Of a stretch of DNA of 64,000 bases, positions 7,197-15,860 are shown in pieces (the stretch's first letter is position 1; every line of letters begins with the position of its first letter). Both the position numbers and the translations under genes were made by a program. The notes under the pieces are model-generated. The model saw only the letters and a program-made list of their open reading frames with translations, was not told the origin of the DNA and made no database searches. Origin of the DNA: Paenibacillus sp. (lineage in GTDB: Bacteria > Bacillota > Bacilli > Paenibacillales > YIM-B00363); assembly GCF_031177825.1 (NCBI RefSeq), contig NZ_JAPSKE010000023.1, positions 1 through 64,000 of the forward strand, in the 5' to 3' direction.

Positions 7197-9227
7197 TTAT
7201 TCTCGGTCGAACAGCTTGCTCACAAGCTGCGTTCGGTTGGTGACGCCGAGCTTCTGGAAGATCGAGGTCAGATGCTTCTTCACGGTAATTTCGCTCACGA
7301 ACAATCTCGCCGCGACGTCCGCGTTCTTGAGGCCCTTGCCGATGAGCGCGACGATGTCGGCTTCCCTTTCGGTGAGCATCGACAGGTCCGGCTCGGACTT
7401 TCGCTGGGGTTCGGGGAGGCCGTCGAGTCCGAGCTGCGTCATCATCTTCCGAAGGTACTGGTGCAGACGCGGGCCGCGAGTATCCAGATAGTACGTATAG
7501 GCCGGCGTCCGACCGTCGTAATCGGTATGAACCGCGTCCGCCGTCTCGCAGCCCAGCCGTCGATGCACCTCGCGGAAGAACGGCAGCGGCGGCGGCGAGC
7601 CGGCGATAAAGCCGCCGGTCAGCATCAGCGTGATGAAGTGCAAGCCCGCATCGGCCCGGAGCGTCCAGTCGCCGAAATCGGCCACGTCGATGCCGTACAC
7701 GAACAATCCGTAGTCGGTATCGGCGGGAACGCGCATGGCGTTCAGCTGCCGCTCGTCCAAGCTGCGGAAGTACGCCGAGGACAACGGCTTGTTCAGCAAG
7801 AAGTCCAGCGTCTTCTCGTGAATCGGAATCACGACGGACAGTCCGACCATCTCTCCCGTCGGCTTCCGCAGCAGCCGGATATGCACGCGGTGCAGCCGAC
7901 GCAATTCCTCCAGGTGCAAGTGCTTGACCGGGAACAAGCTTTGCTCCGGCGTAATGACGAACTCCTTCGGCGCGTTCGTCTCCGGATCGACGTACGGGAT
8001 GCGTGCTTCCTTAGGGGACGCCTTGCGCCGCGCCAAGTACCGCTCCGCTTCCGCCGCGTTCGAATCGTCCAGCGTCTCGAAGTAATGAGGGGAGGCGGTT
8101 TGGTAAAAAAACTCGCGAATCAAGTGATCGCCCAAATAATAAAACGCCTCGCCGGCTTCCCACCCGGCGTCGCGGGACGAGCCCGCGCCTCGGCCGACGG
8201 CGCGGTAAAAATACGCGGCCCCTCGCCTCCGAAGCGCATTATACGTCTCCGGCGTCCGCGCCCGAAGATCTTCGGCGACGGCCGCTCGGACGAGATCGTG
8301 AAGCAGCCAGCCGCGGGATGTTCTGCGCACGAACGACAGCGAGACGAGCTCTTGGAACTGCTCCGTTGTCACGGGCTTGTCCGCCGCGTAGGATAAAATT
8401 TCTTGATTGAAGTGCCTTAGCACCGCCGCGGCTTCGACCAGCGACCGAAGCTCGGGCCCGGGCACCTCCCTCAGCCATTGGGCGGCGACGAACGGGAATA
8501 CCTCCTCGTCCTGCAGCCGCGTCTCCTCTCGGATCGTCGCGGCGTGCGCGGCGAGCGACAAGGACAGCGGATGGCCCTTCGTCTTGTTCCAAATCGCCCG
8601 GACCGATGCTTCGTCGCGGACGCCGTGGTTCTCCAAGTATTGTTTCGCATCTTCGTACGCGAGCTCGGAAAGCGGCGTCCACGCGATCATCTGCCGCCAA
8701 GCCGGGGACAGCCTCCAAGCGCCTTGCAGCGGGTTTCGTCCGGCCACGGCAATCAAGACCGAGGGGTCGAGCCGCGGGAGGAGCTGCTCGCGAATCCACT
8801 GATCGAGCGCTTCCATCTCTTCGTACGTATCGAAGGCCAGGCACATCGGACGTTCGGCCGCGACGGCGTTCACTCGGCGGATCGCGTCGGAAACCTGGAA
8901 CGTCTCTTCCTCGGGTTCGGGCCCCCCCGCGTCCGCGGCGGGGTCTTCCAGCAGCCGCGCCAGCCTCGCGCATAGCGATTGCGGCGTATGCAGGAAGTCG
9001 CGGCTGTCCAGCAAGAGAAACCGGCAGCCGGATTCCGCGGCGATGCGGCGGTATTCGTCGAGGAGGAAGCTCTTGCCCATGCCTCCGATGCCGTAAATAT
9101 TGATCAACCGCTTCTCGGGCGCCGCCCCGGCCAGCAGCCGGCGGAATCGGTCGACTTCCCGGTGTCTGCCCGCCATGAATTTCCTCTCGAAGGCGTCGAT
9201 TTGAAAGTCGGTGTCGATGTCGGCCAT
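7197..9227 (-). CDS. STAND-type ATPase regulator with C-terminal LuxR/GerE HTH
   Basis: A 676-residue protein. Walker A is GIGGMGKS (about residues 46-53), Walker B-like VLIAVAGRNP follows in an NACHT/AAA_16-like module (about 20-330), and the last 65 residues are a GerE HTH (LTEREADIVALIGKGLKNADVAARL). Architecture resembles MalT/LuxR large ATP-binding regulators, but the region about 410-590 is not TPR repeats; it contains a stretch (about 520-580: DYGLFVYGIDVAD ... LHFITLMLTGGFIAGSPPP) that reads like a degenerate acetyltransferase fold, which I hold only weakly. Divergent from a cupin-led operon, which it may control. Start chosen at the ATG with AAGGGGGAA upstream. Confidence 0.8.
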   Translation of the reverse strand: MADIDTDFQIDAFERKFMAGRHREVDRFRRLLAGAAPEKRLINIYGIGGMGKSFLLDEYRRIAAESGCRFLLLDSRDFLHTPQSLCARLARLLEDPAADAGGPEPEEETFQVSDAIRRVNAVAAERPMCLAFDTYEEMEALDQWIREQLLPRLDPSVLIAVAGRNPLQGAWRLSPAWRQMIAWTPLSELAYEDAKQYLENHGVRDEASVRAIWNKTKGHPLSLSLAAHAATIREETRLQDEEVFPFVAAQWLREVPGPELRSLVEAAAVLRHFNQEILSYAADKPVTTEQFQELVSLSFVRRTSRGWLLHDLVRAAVAEDLRARTPETYNALRRRGAAYFYRAVGRGAGSSRDAGWEAGEAFYYLGDHLIREFFYQTASPHYFETLDDSNAAEAERYLARRKASPKEARIPYVDPETNAPKEFVITPEQSLFPVKHLHLEELRRLHRVHIRLLRKPTGEMVGLSVVIPIHEKTLDFLLNKPLSSAYFRSLDERQLNAMRVPADTDYGLFVYGIDVADFGDWTLRADAGLHFITLMLTGGFIAGSPPPLPFFREVHRRLGCETADAVHTDYDGRTPAYTYYLDTRGPRLHQYLRKMMTQLGLDGLPEPQRKSEPDLSMLTEREADIVALIGKGLKNADVAARLFVSEITVKKHLTSIFQKLGVTNRTQLVSKLFDRE

Positions 9228-9368
9228 GACGCTCGTTCCCCCTTAAAGGGTCTTTTATACAGAAGTATAGGGTCGCTTTATATTATAGGATAATTCAACC
9301 AGCCCCGGAAGGGTGGTACCTTGAAAAGGCGGAACGACAATCCATCATTTTCGAGGAGGTTCATTGAA

Positions 9369-9830
9369 TTGAAAAAATTTGCAAGAAGAGAAGCGAGCAA
9401 TACGTACTTTTCGTTGGGAACGCGGGCGACGTTTTTGGTGCAAGGCGAAGACACGGGAAACCGATTTTCGTTGATCGAGTTTTTGCTCGTGAAGGGGGCC
9501 GACACGCCGCCGCATACGCACTTGAACGAAGACGAGCATTATTACGTCCTGGAAGGGGACATCACTGTGCAGGTGGGCGAGGAGACGATTCGGGCCACGC
9601 CGGGTACGTACGTGTTTTTGCCCCGCGACGTAAGGCATGCCTACCGGGTCGAATCGGAACAGGCGAAGCTGCTGGTGGGTATCTACCCTGCCGGATTCGA
9701 ACAATTTTTCCGGGCGAACGGCGTGCCGGCCGACCCGGACGCCGTCCCGCCGGCGCCGCAAGGGCCTCCGAGCGACGATCAGATTCGCGCCATGATCGAG
9801 GAAGCGGCGAAATACGGCATTGTGTTTTAA
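9369..9830 (+). CDS. Cupin-domain protein
   Basis: A 153-residue single cupin. The metal-binding motif 1 is PPHTHLNEDEHYYVLEG (two His and a Glu), and motif 2 is PGTYVFLPRDVRHAYRV. This resembles quercetin-dioxygenase-like cupins; the substrate is unknown. The start is most likely TTG at 9369, 8 nt behind GAGGAGGT; no ATG is suitably placed. First gene of a likely three-gene unit (28-bp and 34-bp gaps) and divergent from the LuxR-type regulator. The intergenic region holds TATAC-N4-GTATA (9256-9269), a possible site for it. Confidence 0.8.
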   Translation: MKKFARREASNTYFSLGTRATFLVQGEDTGNRFSLIEFLLVKGADTPPHTHLNEDEHYYVLEGDITVQVGEETIRATPGTYVFLPRDVRHAYRVESEQAKLLVGIYPAGFEQFFRANGVPADPDAVPPAPQGPPSDDQIRAMIEEAAKYGIVF

Positions 9831-9858
9831 TTCCGAAGCGGAAGAAGGGGAGAGCGAC

Positions 9859-10572
9859 ATGATGAAAAAGTGGCTGATCGCGTCCGTCGCGATATTCGGT
9901 TCATGGAGCGGGAGCGTCTCCGCTCACGGCACGGCGCCTCAAGCCGCAGCGGCGAACTTCGAGACGCTTACGGTGGTCGTCAACGGCGTGAAGGCGGAGT
10001 CGGCCGCGGATCATACGACGGCGGACGGGAAGCGTTACGTGTCGATACGCGCGTTCGCCGAATTGTTCGATCGATCGTTCGCGCTGAAGGGCGGGAACCG
10101 AGAGGCCGTCTTCAATGAACGGACCGTCCCGAACGTGCGCATGATTCAGGGCGAACCGACCGCATGGATCCGGGACTTGGCCGCGGCCGTCGGCGCGCAG
10201 CAGGTGACCTACGACGCGGAGCGCAACGAGATTTACGTGTTGGCGCTGCCGGAAGGATCGATCCAAGTGTCGGAGACGGTGCCGGCGATGGGCGAGCATT
10301 GGGGCAACCCGCAGGCGGGCGACCTGCCGGTCGGACCGTTCTACGGCGTGCACGAGGGGAAGCTCGTATTTCTCGAGTACATGATCGATTGGAAGGATTT
10401 CCAGGAAGGCAAAAATCACGTGAATTTGAAGGGAATGAAGGGCGTTCCTTCGCCGGAAGTCGTGCAGGTGGACGTCGAGTTCCAACCGGCGGGACATCCG
10501 GGATTCGAGACGCCGCACTACGACATTCATCTGTATTTCATTTCCGATTCGGAGCAGCAGCAAATTCAATAA
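9859..10572 (+). CDS. Secreted protein with copper-amine-oxidase-N-like domain and C-terminal DUF5602-like part
   Basis: A 237-residue protein with a signal peptide (MMKKWLIASVAIFGSWSGSVSA). Residues about 40-130 (VVVNGVKAE ... GKRYVSIRAFAELFD ... VTYDAERNEIYVL) are a copper amine oxidase N-terminal (stalk) domain, used widely in Paenibacillus as a surface module. The C-terminal part has HWGNPQ, GPFYGVHEGKLVFLEYMIDWKDF and HPGFETPHYDIHLYF, reminiscent of DUF5602/TTHB210-like proteins with conserved His residues; assignment of this part is tentative. ATG at 9859 is preceded by AAGGGGAG. Between a cupin and a DUF2269 membrane protein. Confidence 0.75.
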   Translation: MMKKWLIASVAIFGSWSGSVSAHGTAPQAAAANFETLTVVVNGVKAESAADHTTADGKRYVSIRAFAELFDRSFALKGGNREAVFNERTVPNVRMIQGEPTAWIRDLAAAVGAQQVTYDAERNEIYVLALPEGSIQVSETVPAMGEHWGNPQAGDLPVGPFYGVHEGKLVFLEYMIDWKDFQEGKNHVNLKGMKGVPSPEVVQVDVEFQPAGHPGFETPHYDIHLYFISDSEQQQIQ

Positions 10573-10606
10573 GCGGGGCTTCGATTCCGGGGAAAGGAGC
10601 TATTAT

Positions 10607-11083
10607 ATGTTTTGGTTGAAAACGCTGGTCGCCGTTCATGTCCTGTCCGCGATCGTCGGCATCGGTCCGACCTTCATCATGCACCTGTTGCTGCGCGGCA
10701 ACCAATCGGCGGCCCAATTGCGGCAGTCGCTCGACCTGATGGGAATCGTCGAACGGTTCCCGAAAATCGGCGGCCCGGTCGCGGTGCTGAGCGGCATTCT
10801 GCTCGTCTCGTTATACGGGTACGGCAGCTTCGGGCAGCTGTGGCTGGTCGGGTCGCTCGTTCTGTTCGTTCTCGTCCAGATCGTGGTCGTCGGCGTCGCC
10901 GGACGGCAGTTGAAGCCGGTGTTGAACTGGAAGCGGGACGCCTCCGAACAGCAGGAGCCGGTCGTTCCGCTTCAGGTGGAAGCCGCGTTGCGACGCGTCG
11001 GCGGTTCGATGTGGCTTGCGCATGGATTGGCCGTGGCGTTGTTTTTGCTGATGATCGTGAAACCGACGACGATGCTGTGGTGA
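10607..11083 (+). CDS. DUF2269 family membrane protein
   Basis: A 158-residue integral membrane protein with four predicted helices (about residues 5-25, 48-70, 78-100, 130-152) and a conserved H in helix 1 (VHVLSAIVGIGPTF), the DUF2269 pattern. Function unknown. GGAAAGGAG lies before the ATG. Last gene before a strong terminator. Confidence 0.8.
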   Translation: MFWLKTLVAVHVLSAIVGIGPTFIMHLLLRGNQSAAQLRQSLDLMGIVERFPKIGGPVAVLSGILLVSLYGYGSFGQLWLVGSLVLFVLVQIVVVGVAGRQLKPVLNWKRDASEQQEPVVPLQVEAALRRVGGSMWLAHGLAVALFLLMIVKPTTMLW

Positions 11084-11086
11084 ACC

Positions 11087-11122
11087 GAGAGGGGGCAAGG
11101 CGAATTCGCCTTGCCCCCTCTC
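11087..11122 (+). terminator. Bidirectional terminator
   Basis: Perfect 16-bp inverted repeat (11087-11102 / 11107-11122) with loop AATT. It lies between the converging DUF2269 and DUF1697 genes and is followed by TTT on the plus strand. Confidence 0.85.
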
Positions 11123-11129
11123 TTTGCAG

Positions 11130-11678
11130 CTACTCCCGCGACATCTCCAGCAGCTTCCGCATCGTGTTCCAATTGCGCGTCGTGACGCCGCCGCCCAGCT
11201 TCAGCATGCGATCGCCGAGCGGCGACTCCGACACTTTCCGGCGGAACCGAAAGTACACTTCCCGCTCCCCCGCCGTATACTCGTCGTCCCCTGCGTCCCC
11301 GCCCGGTCCGCCCGCCAACGCGGCGTCCAGCTTCTCCTGCGGGATCGCTTCCTGCAGCAACGCCAGCATCACCTGCTTGCCCTCTTCCGAGGAATGGACT
11401 TCATACGGGCAAGCGGCCATGATCCGTTCCAGCTCCTCGAACGAGCGGACGAGCACGGCGATAGGCTTCTCCAGCATCGATCGGAGCGTCTCCGCGACGA
11501 TCTCGCGCACCTTCTCTTCCGACCCGTCGGACGTTTCGCATACGATGTTGCCGCTCTGAATGTAGGTGCGAACCCGCGAGAGGCCGTTCGACGCGAGGGC
11601 GGCCCGCAGCTCCTCCATTTTCACGATGTTGTTTCCGCCGACGTTAATGCCCCGCAATAATGCGATATATCCCGTCAT
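11130..11678 (-). CDS. DUF1697 family protein
   Basis: A 182-residue soluble protein starting MTGYIALLRGINVGGNNIVKMEELRAAL and containing TYIQSGNIV and TTRNWNTMRKL, the signature stretches of DUF1697. No biochemical function is established. Its ATG is one base past the stop of the sugar permease, so it is probably the last gene of that ABC operon by position, although DUF1697 genes are usually unlinked to transporters. Confidence 0.85.
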   Translation of the reverse strand: MTGYIALLRGINVGGNNIVKMEELRAALASNGLSRVRTYIQSGNIVCETSDGSEEKVREIVAETLRSMLEKPIAVLVRSFEELERIMAACPYEVHSSEEGKQVMLALLQEAIPQEKLDAALAGGPGGDAGDDEYTAGEREVYFRFRRKVSESPLGDRMLKLGGGVTTRNWNTMRKLLEMSRE

Positions 11679-11679
11679 G

Positions 11680-12652
11680 TCAATGCCCCCTTTTGTAATA
11701 CGTAATCGCGAGGGCGACTGCGAGCACGGAGCCTTTGACGATATCCATCGCGTAATACGGCACGGACAGCATGATGAGGCCGTTGGACAAGATGCCGATC
11801 AGCACCGCGCCGGCGAACGTGCCGAACGCGTTCGGCTTGCCCGCGCCGAAGACGGAGTAGCCGATGAAGGCGGCCGCGACCGCGTCCATCAAAATACGGC
11901 GCGCCCGCGTTCACCTCGGCGTTCATGACCCGGGCGCCGAGCACGATGCCGCCGATGCCGGCGAACAGCGCGGAAATCAGGTAGGCGGCCAGGCGGTACT
12001 TGCCGACCGCGATGCCCGACAGCTTGGCCGCTTCGGGGTTTCCGCCGATCATGTACATGTAGCGGCCATGCTTCGTGTACGTCAAGAACAGATGCACCGC
12101 CAGCACGACGATCAGCATGATGACGATGATCCACGGCACCTTGCCGATCGCTCCGAACGCGTCCGGAATTTCGCCGGTCGCATAGTCGCCGCTCGGCAGA
12201 ATCATGTTCTCGGAGATCGTCGCCCCTCGCGTATACGTAAGCGCGATGCCTTGGAAGACGAACATCGTCGCGAGCGTCATCAGCATGTCCTGGATCTTAA
12301 AGTTGATGACCAAGAACGCGTTCACGAGTCCGACGACGAGACAGAAGACGATCGCGACCGCGATCCCGATCCCTACGCTCTGCCCGTACCAGACGAACAT
12401 CGAGATGACGATCGCGTTCGCGAGCGACGCCGTCGAGCCGATCGACAAGTCGAAGCCGCCGACCGCGAGCGAGACGGTGAGGCCGATCGCGATGATCGTC
12501 ACGATCGAGATCGACCGCAGAATCGTCACGATATTCGCGCCGTTCAGGAAGTTGTCCGTCGATGCGCCGAAGACGACGATCAGCAGCAGAATGGTGATCA
12601 AGGTCCCATACTTGTAGAGAAAATCGAAAAATTTATGCCCGACGGCGTTCAT
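11680..12652 (-). pseudogene. Sugar ABC transporter permease (RbsC class), frameshifted
   Basis: The N-terminal 250 residues (MNAVGHKFFDFLYKYGTLITILLL ... GLTVSLAVGGFDLSIGS ... NAEVNAGAPY) are a normal BPD_transp_2 inner-membrane permease of a ribose/simple-sugar ABC system. At 11891-11894 an A-run (T4 on the coding strand) shifts the frame; the conserved end (LMDAVAAAFIGYSVFGAGKP ... ALAITYYKRGH) continues in another frame to 11680. Removing one T restores PYLMDAVAAA, so this is a one-base insertion, either real inactivation or a homopolymer error. The ATG overlaps the ATPase stop (ATGA). Without correction the protein would lose its last three helices. Confidence 0.85.
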
Positions 12653-14178
12653 CGCTTCAAGCCTCCCGTACTGTACAGCAGCAGCTCTTCCTCGTTCGTG
12701 CCGCGCGTCTCCAGTTCTTTCGCGACGGCGCCGTCGTACATGACGTACGTTCGGTCCGTCAGTCCTAAGATTTCCGACATTTCGCTGGATGCGTACAAGA
12801 CGCACTTGCCTCGGCGCCCCAGCTCGGCGATTAATTCATAGATGTCCCGCTTGGCGCCGACGTCGACGCCCTTGGTCGGCTCGTCGAATAGATAGACGTC
12901 GGCGTCGGCCAGCAGCCACTTGCCGATCGCCACCTTCTGTTGGTTGCCGCCGGACAAGTTCTTCACGCGAGCGAGCTCGTTCGGCGTCTTGATGCCGAGC
13001 GATTCGACGAGGCCGCGGGCGGCGTCCCTCAGCTTGCCGGCGGCGATCCACGGTCCGGCGGTCGTGAACCGTCCGAGCGTCGCGGCCGTCAAGTTCGCCG
13101 CCACCGACTCGTCCACGAAGACGCCTTCGCGCCGGCGCTCCTCGGGCACGAGGGCGACGCCGGCGCGCACCGCGTCGTACGGCGAGCGGATGCGCAGCCG
13201 CCGCCCGCCGAGCGTCACGTCGCCGGACGACGTCGGCGACGCCCCGAACAGCGCGCGGCACAGCTCCGTCTTGCCCGCGCCGACGAGACCCGCGACGCCG
13301 ACGATTTCGCCCGCGCGAATATACAGGTCGACGCCTCTGACCTTGTCGCCGTCCCGGATGCCTTTCGCTTCGAAGCGCACCTCGCCGATCGATCGCTGCA
13401 TCGTCGGGAATTGCCCTTCGAGCCTCGCGCCCAGCATCTGCTCGATGACTTGCTGCTGCGTGACGTTCCGCAGCTCGTCCCGCGCGACGAGGCGCCCGTC
13501 CCGCATAATCGTGATGTCCTCGCATATTTCATACAGCTCGGGCAGCCGGTGCGAGATGAAGATGACGCCGACCCCGTCCGCCTTCAGCTGCCGGACGAGC
13601 GCGAACAGCCGGTCCGTCTCGCTGCTGCTGAGCGGCGCCGTCGGCTCGTCGAGCACGAGGAAGCGGCACTCCCGAGACACCGCTCTCGCGATGAGCGTCA
13701 TCTGCTTCTCGGCGAGCGTCAGCTCCTGCACCAGCTTCTTGGTCGACAGCGTCAAGCCCAACCGCTCGAGGATCGACTGCGCCGACCGATGAACGTCGGC
13801 CCAATCGACGAACGACTTGCCTCGCATCTCGTGCACGAGGCTTTCGAGCATAATATTTTCGCCGACCGTCAGGTTCGGGATGAGCGCCGTATCGACCTCT
13901 TGATAGACGATCTGGATCCCGACATCCTTCGCATCTTTCGGCGATCGGATGCGAACCGCTTCGCCGTCGATCCGAATGTCGCCGGTGTAATGATCGTAGG
14001 CGCCGGACAGCACCTTCATCAACGTGGACTTCCCTGCGCCGTTCGCCCCGATCAACGCGTGGGCTCGCCCGGCCTCGGCCCGAAAGTCGACGTCCGCGAG
14101 CGCCTGCACGCCGGGGAAGGCGATCGAAATCCGGCTCATCGTAAGCACGCTAGTCTTCGATTCTCCCAACAAACCCAC
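12649..14178 (-). CDS. Sugar ABC transporter ATP-binding protein (RbsA/MglA class)
   Basis: A 509-residue double-ATPase typical of CUT2 sugar importers. Site 1 has Walker A GANGAGKST, signature-region LTLAEKQM and VLDEPTAPLSS; site 2 has GLVGAGKTEL, LSGGNQQK and LFDEPTKGVD. The ATPase energises import with the downstream permease and the upstream binding protein. GTG at 14178 is taken as start; alternative starts up to the ATG of MSRISIAF are possible because no strong ribosome binding site marks one. An intergenic hairpin separates it from the binding-protein gene. Confidence 0.9.
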   Translation of the reverse strand: MGLLGESKTSVLTMSRISIAFPGVQALADVDFRAEAGRAHALIGANGAGKSTLMKVLSGAYDHYTGDIRIDGEAVRIRSPKDAKDVGIQIVYQEVDTALIPNLTVGENIMLESLVHEMRGKSFVDWADVHRSAQSILERLGLTLSTKKLVQELTLAEKQMTLIARAVSRECRFLVLDEPTAPLSSSETDRLFALVRQLKADGVGVIFISHRLPELYEICEDITIMRDGRLVARDELRNVTQQQVIEQMLGARLEGQFPTMQRSIGEVRFEAKGIRDGDKVRGVDLYIRAGEIVGVAGLVGAGKTELCRALFGASPTSSGDVTLGGRRLRIRSPYDAVRAGVALVPEERRREGVFVDESVAANLTAATLGRFTTAGPWIAAGKLRDAARGLVESLGIKTPNELARVKNLSGGNQQKVAIGKWLLADADVYLFDEPTKGVDVGAKRDIYELIAELGRRGKCVLYASSEMSEILGLTDRTYVMYDGAVAKELETRGTNEEELLLYSTGGLKR

Positions 14179-14198
14179 CTACCGTCCGAACAGGATAG

Positions 14199-14227
14199 GG
14201 CGCCCTTATCCGAAGGACAAGGGCGCC
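14199..14227 (-). promoter_or_regulatory. Intercistronic hairpin between binding protein and ATPase genes
   Basis: GGCGCCCTT (14199-14207) pairs with AAGGGCGCC (14219-14227). There is no T-run after it, so it is more likely an mRNA-stabilising or partial-attenuation element, as often found after binding-protein genes in ABC operons, than a full terminator. Confidence 0.6.
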
Positions 14228-14261
14228 GCATAAGACAATCTATTATAACATGGAACTTTCG

Positions 14262-15365
14262 TTAGTTGGCGTTCGCTTCTTTTAGCGATTTCATCCAATC
14301 TTCCTCGAATGCGTCCGTCGTGCCCCAGCCCGGAATAATGTCGGCGAGCGTCGCCATGTTGACCGCTTCGGACGACTTGTTCAGCGTCGCTTGGTCGATC
14401 AACGCCGCTTCGAGGTTGTACGTCGGAGGCGTCTCTTCGCCGGCGAGCTTCTTCGCGAGCAGGCGCACGTTGACCGCGCCGATCATCTTCGGATCGACGG
14501 CCGCCGTCGCGACCCACGGGCTGTTCTCTTCCTGCATGATTTGCAGGTCGGCGTTCGAGACGTCGATGCCGTAAATCTTGATTTCCGTCCGGCCCGCCTC
14601 GATCAAGGCGCGCGCCGCGCCGATCGCGAACGCGTCCCACGTCGCGAAGATCGCGTCGATCTCGCCCTTCGGATACTTGGACAGCATCGCCGCGACCGCG
14701 TTCTGCGTATCGACCGACGTGTTCTCGTTCGCCACGCCGAACCGTTCGAGCTCCTTGATGTTCGGGTACTTCGCGAGCGTCGCTTGGTAAACCGTGTTCC
14801 GGCGCACCATCGGCGGGAAGCCGTCGACCCACAGGTAGACGATCTTCGCGTCTTCGCCTTGCTCCTTCACGAGCTGGTCGAGCGCGAATTGCGCAAGCGC
14901 TTCGTCGTCCTGCGACGTCAGCGTTACGCCTTCGACCGCCGACAAGTCGCCTGTGGAGTCGAATGCCACGACCGGGATTCCCTTGTCCGTCAGCTTCTTC
15001 ACCGCGTCGACCGTCGCCGGGTCGTCGCCGTGCGAGACGACGACGCCGTCGTAATCGCCGTTCGCCGCTTGGTCGAGCGCGTCGAGGAACTTCGCCGTGT
15101 CTCCGTTCGCCGAGAACGTGTCTACGCTGAAGCCGAGCGATTCGCCTTCTTGCTTCGCCCCGGCGAGGAATTGCGCCGTATGATCGTCGCCGCCGATCTT
15201 GCGGATGACGTTCAGTTTAATATCGCCCTTCTCGGCGAGCGCCGCCGGAAGATTGTCCACTTCGAGGTTGCCGCCGGTTTTGGCCGCTTGTCCGCAGCCC
15301 GAAAGCGCGATGGCCGCAGCCAGCGTGACGCCCGTTATGTAACGAAGCTTCTTGTTGATGTTCAT
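14262..15365 (-). CDS. Sugar ABC transporter substrate-binding lipoprotein (periplasmic-binding-protein 4 type)
   Basis: A 367-residue lipoprotein: signal peptide MNINKKLRYITGVTLAAAIALSGC with lipobox LSGC, then a two-lobed sugar-binding fold (LNVIRKIGGDDHTAQFLAGAKQEGESLGFSVDTF ... DGVVVSHGDDPATV ... GIPVVAFDSTGD ... YGIDVSNADLQIM). This is the RbsB/YtfQ-like class. The sugar cannot be told from sequence. The ATG at 15365 fits the signal peptide better than a GTG 18 bp upstream. First gene of the operon, downstream of a good promoter. Confidence 0.9.
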   Translation of the reverse strand: MNINKKLRYITGVTLAAAIALSGCGQAAKTGGNLEVDNLPAALAEKGDIKLNVIRKIGGDDHTAQFLAGAKQEGESLGFSVDTFSANGDTAKFLDALDQAANGDYDGVVVSHGDDPATVDAVKKLTDKGIPVVAFDSTGDLSAVEGVTLTSQDDEALAQFALDQLVKEQGEDAKIVYLWVDGFPPMVRRNTVYQATLAKYPNIKELERFGVANENTSVDTQNAVAAMLSKYPKGEIDAIFATWDAFAIGAARALIEAGRTEIKIYGIDVSNADLQIMQEENSPWVATAAVDPKMIGAVNVRLLAKKLAGEETPPTYNLEAALIDQATLNKSSEAVNMATLADIIPGWGTTDAFEEDWMKSLKEANAN

Positions 15366-15400
15366 CTCTAGTTCTACCCCCACGCATATAATTACAAGTA

Positions 15401-15429
15401 ATCCTATCGGATTTAAATAGAAACGTCAA
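15401..15429 (-). promoter_or_regulatory. Promoter of the sugar ABC operon
   Basis: Minus strand TTGACG (15424-15429), 17-bp spacer, TAGGAT (15401-15406), about 35 bp upstream of the start codon. TCCTAT ... ATAGGA repeats flank the element and could be a regulator site. Confidence 0.55.
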
Positions 15430-15550
15430 TAGTTTTATAGGATGAACCATTTCGCACGAATAACCGCCGCCCTGTTCACGAACAATAGCTTTGTCCGATC
15501 AAGGATAAACGGGTTCCCCGTCCTATGAAGGACGGCTTCCGTTTACCGAG

Positions 15551-15593
15551 ACGATTCAGGTGTTATATCCGCAGGATATAACACCTGAATCGT
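15551..15593. repeat. Perfect 43-bp palindrome (20-bp arms, 3-nt loop)
   Basis: ACGATTCAGGTGTTATATCC (15551-15570), GCA, then its exact reverse complement (15574-15593). TACAAT follows two bases later (15595-15600) and a small ORF begins at 15621. It has no T-run and lies in a divergent region, so it is not an ordinary terminator. It could be an operator, an mRNA leader hairpin, or a mobile repeat. A second, weaker hairpin (CCGTCCT ... AGGACGG, about 15516-15534) lies just upstream. Confidence 0.8.
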
Positions 15594-15620
15594 GTACAAT
15601 AACCGCGGGGAGGATTCGCC

Positions 15621-15806
15621 ATGCTGGATCAATTGGAAAGCAATTACGACTGCTCGAACGCCGACGACGACTTGCCTAAGCTGATGCAGGAGCTCGAGGA
15701 GTGGAAGTCGAAGACCGGGAACGACGCCTCTAAGGAAACGATCGATACGATCCATCGGCTGGAAAATCAGATCCACTTCATCCGGAACAAGTGCGGCATC
15801 CGCTAA
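15621..15806 (+). CDS. Small acidic protein of unknown function
   Basis: A 61-residue protein (MLDQLESNYDCSNADDDLPKL...) with no recognised domain; it is acidic, predicted mostly helical, and has two Cys. GGGGAGGA precedes the ATG at a good distance and a terminator follows, which supports a real gene. The leader carries the 43-bp palindrome, so its expression may be tightly controlled. Confidence 0.65.
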   Translation: MLDQLESNYDCSNADDDLPKLMQELEEWKSKTGNDASKETIDTIHRLENQIHFIRNKCGIR

Positions 15807-15810
15807 TGAA

Positions 15811-15832
15811 AAGAGCGCCTCTCGGCGCTCTT
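15811..15832 (+). terminator. Bidirectional terminator
   Basis: AAGAGCGCC (15811-15819) / GGCGCTCTT (15824-15832) with loop TCTC and T/A runs on both sides; between the small ORF and the converging ndh-like gene. Confidence 0.75.
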
Positions 15833-15860
15833 TCGTTACTTACGCGCGCGAACGCGGAAA

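Noticed and set aside
15514-15534. Terminator before the small gene at 15621
   Set aside because: The CCGTCCT/AGGACGG hairpin has no T-run and lies between divergent genes where no transcript should end.
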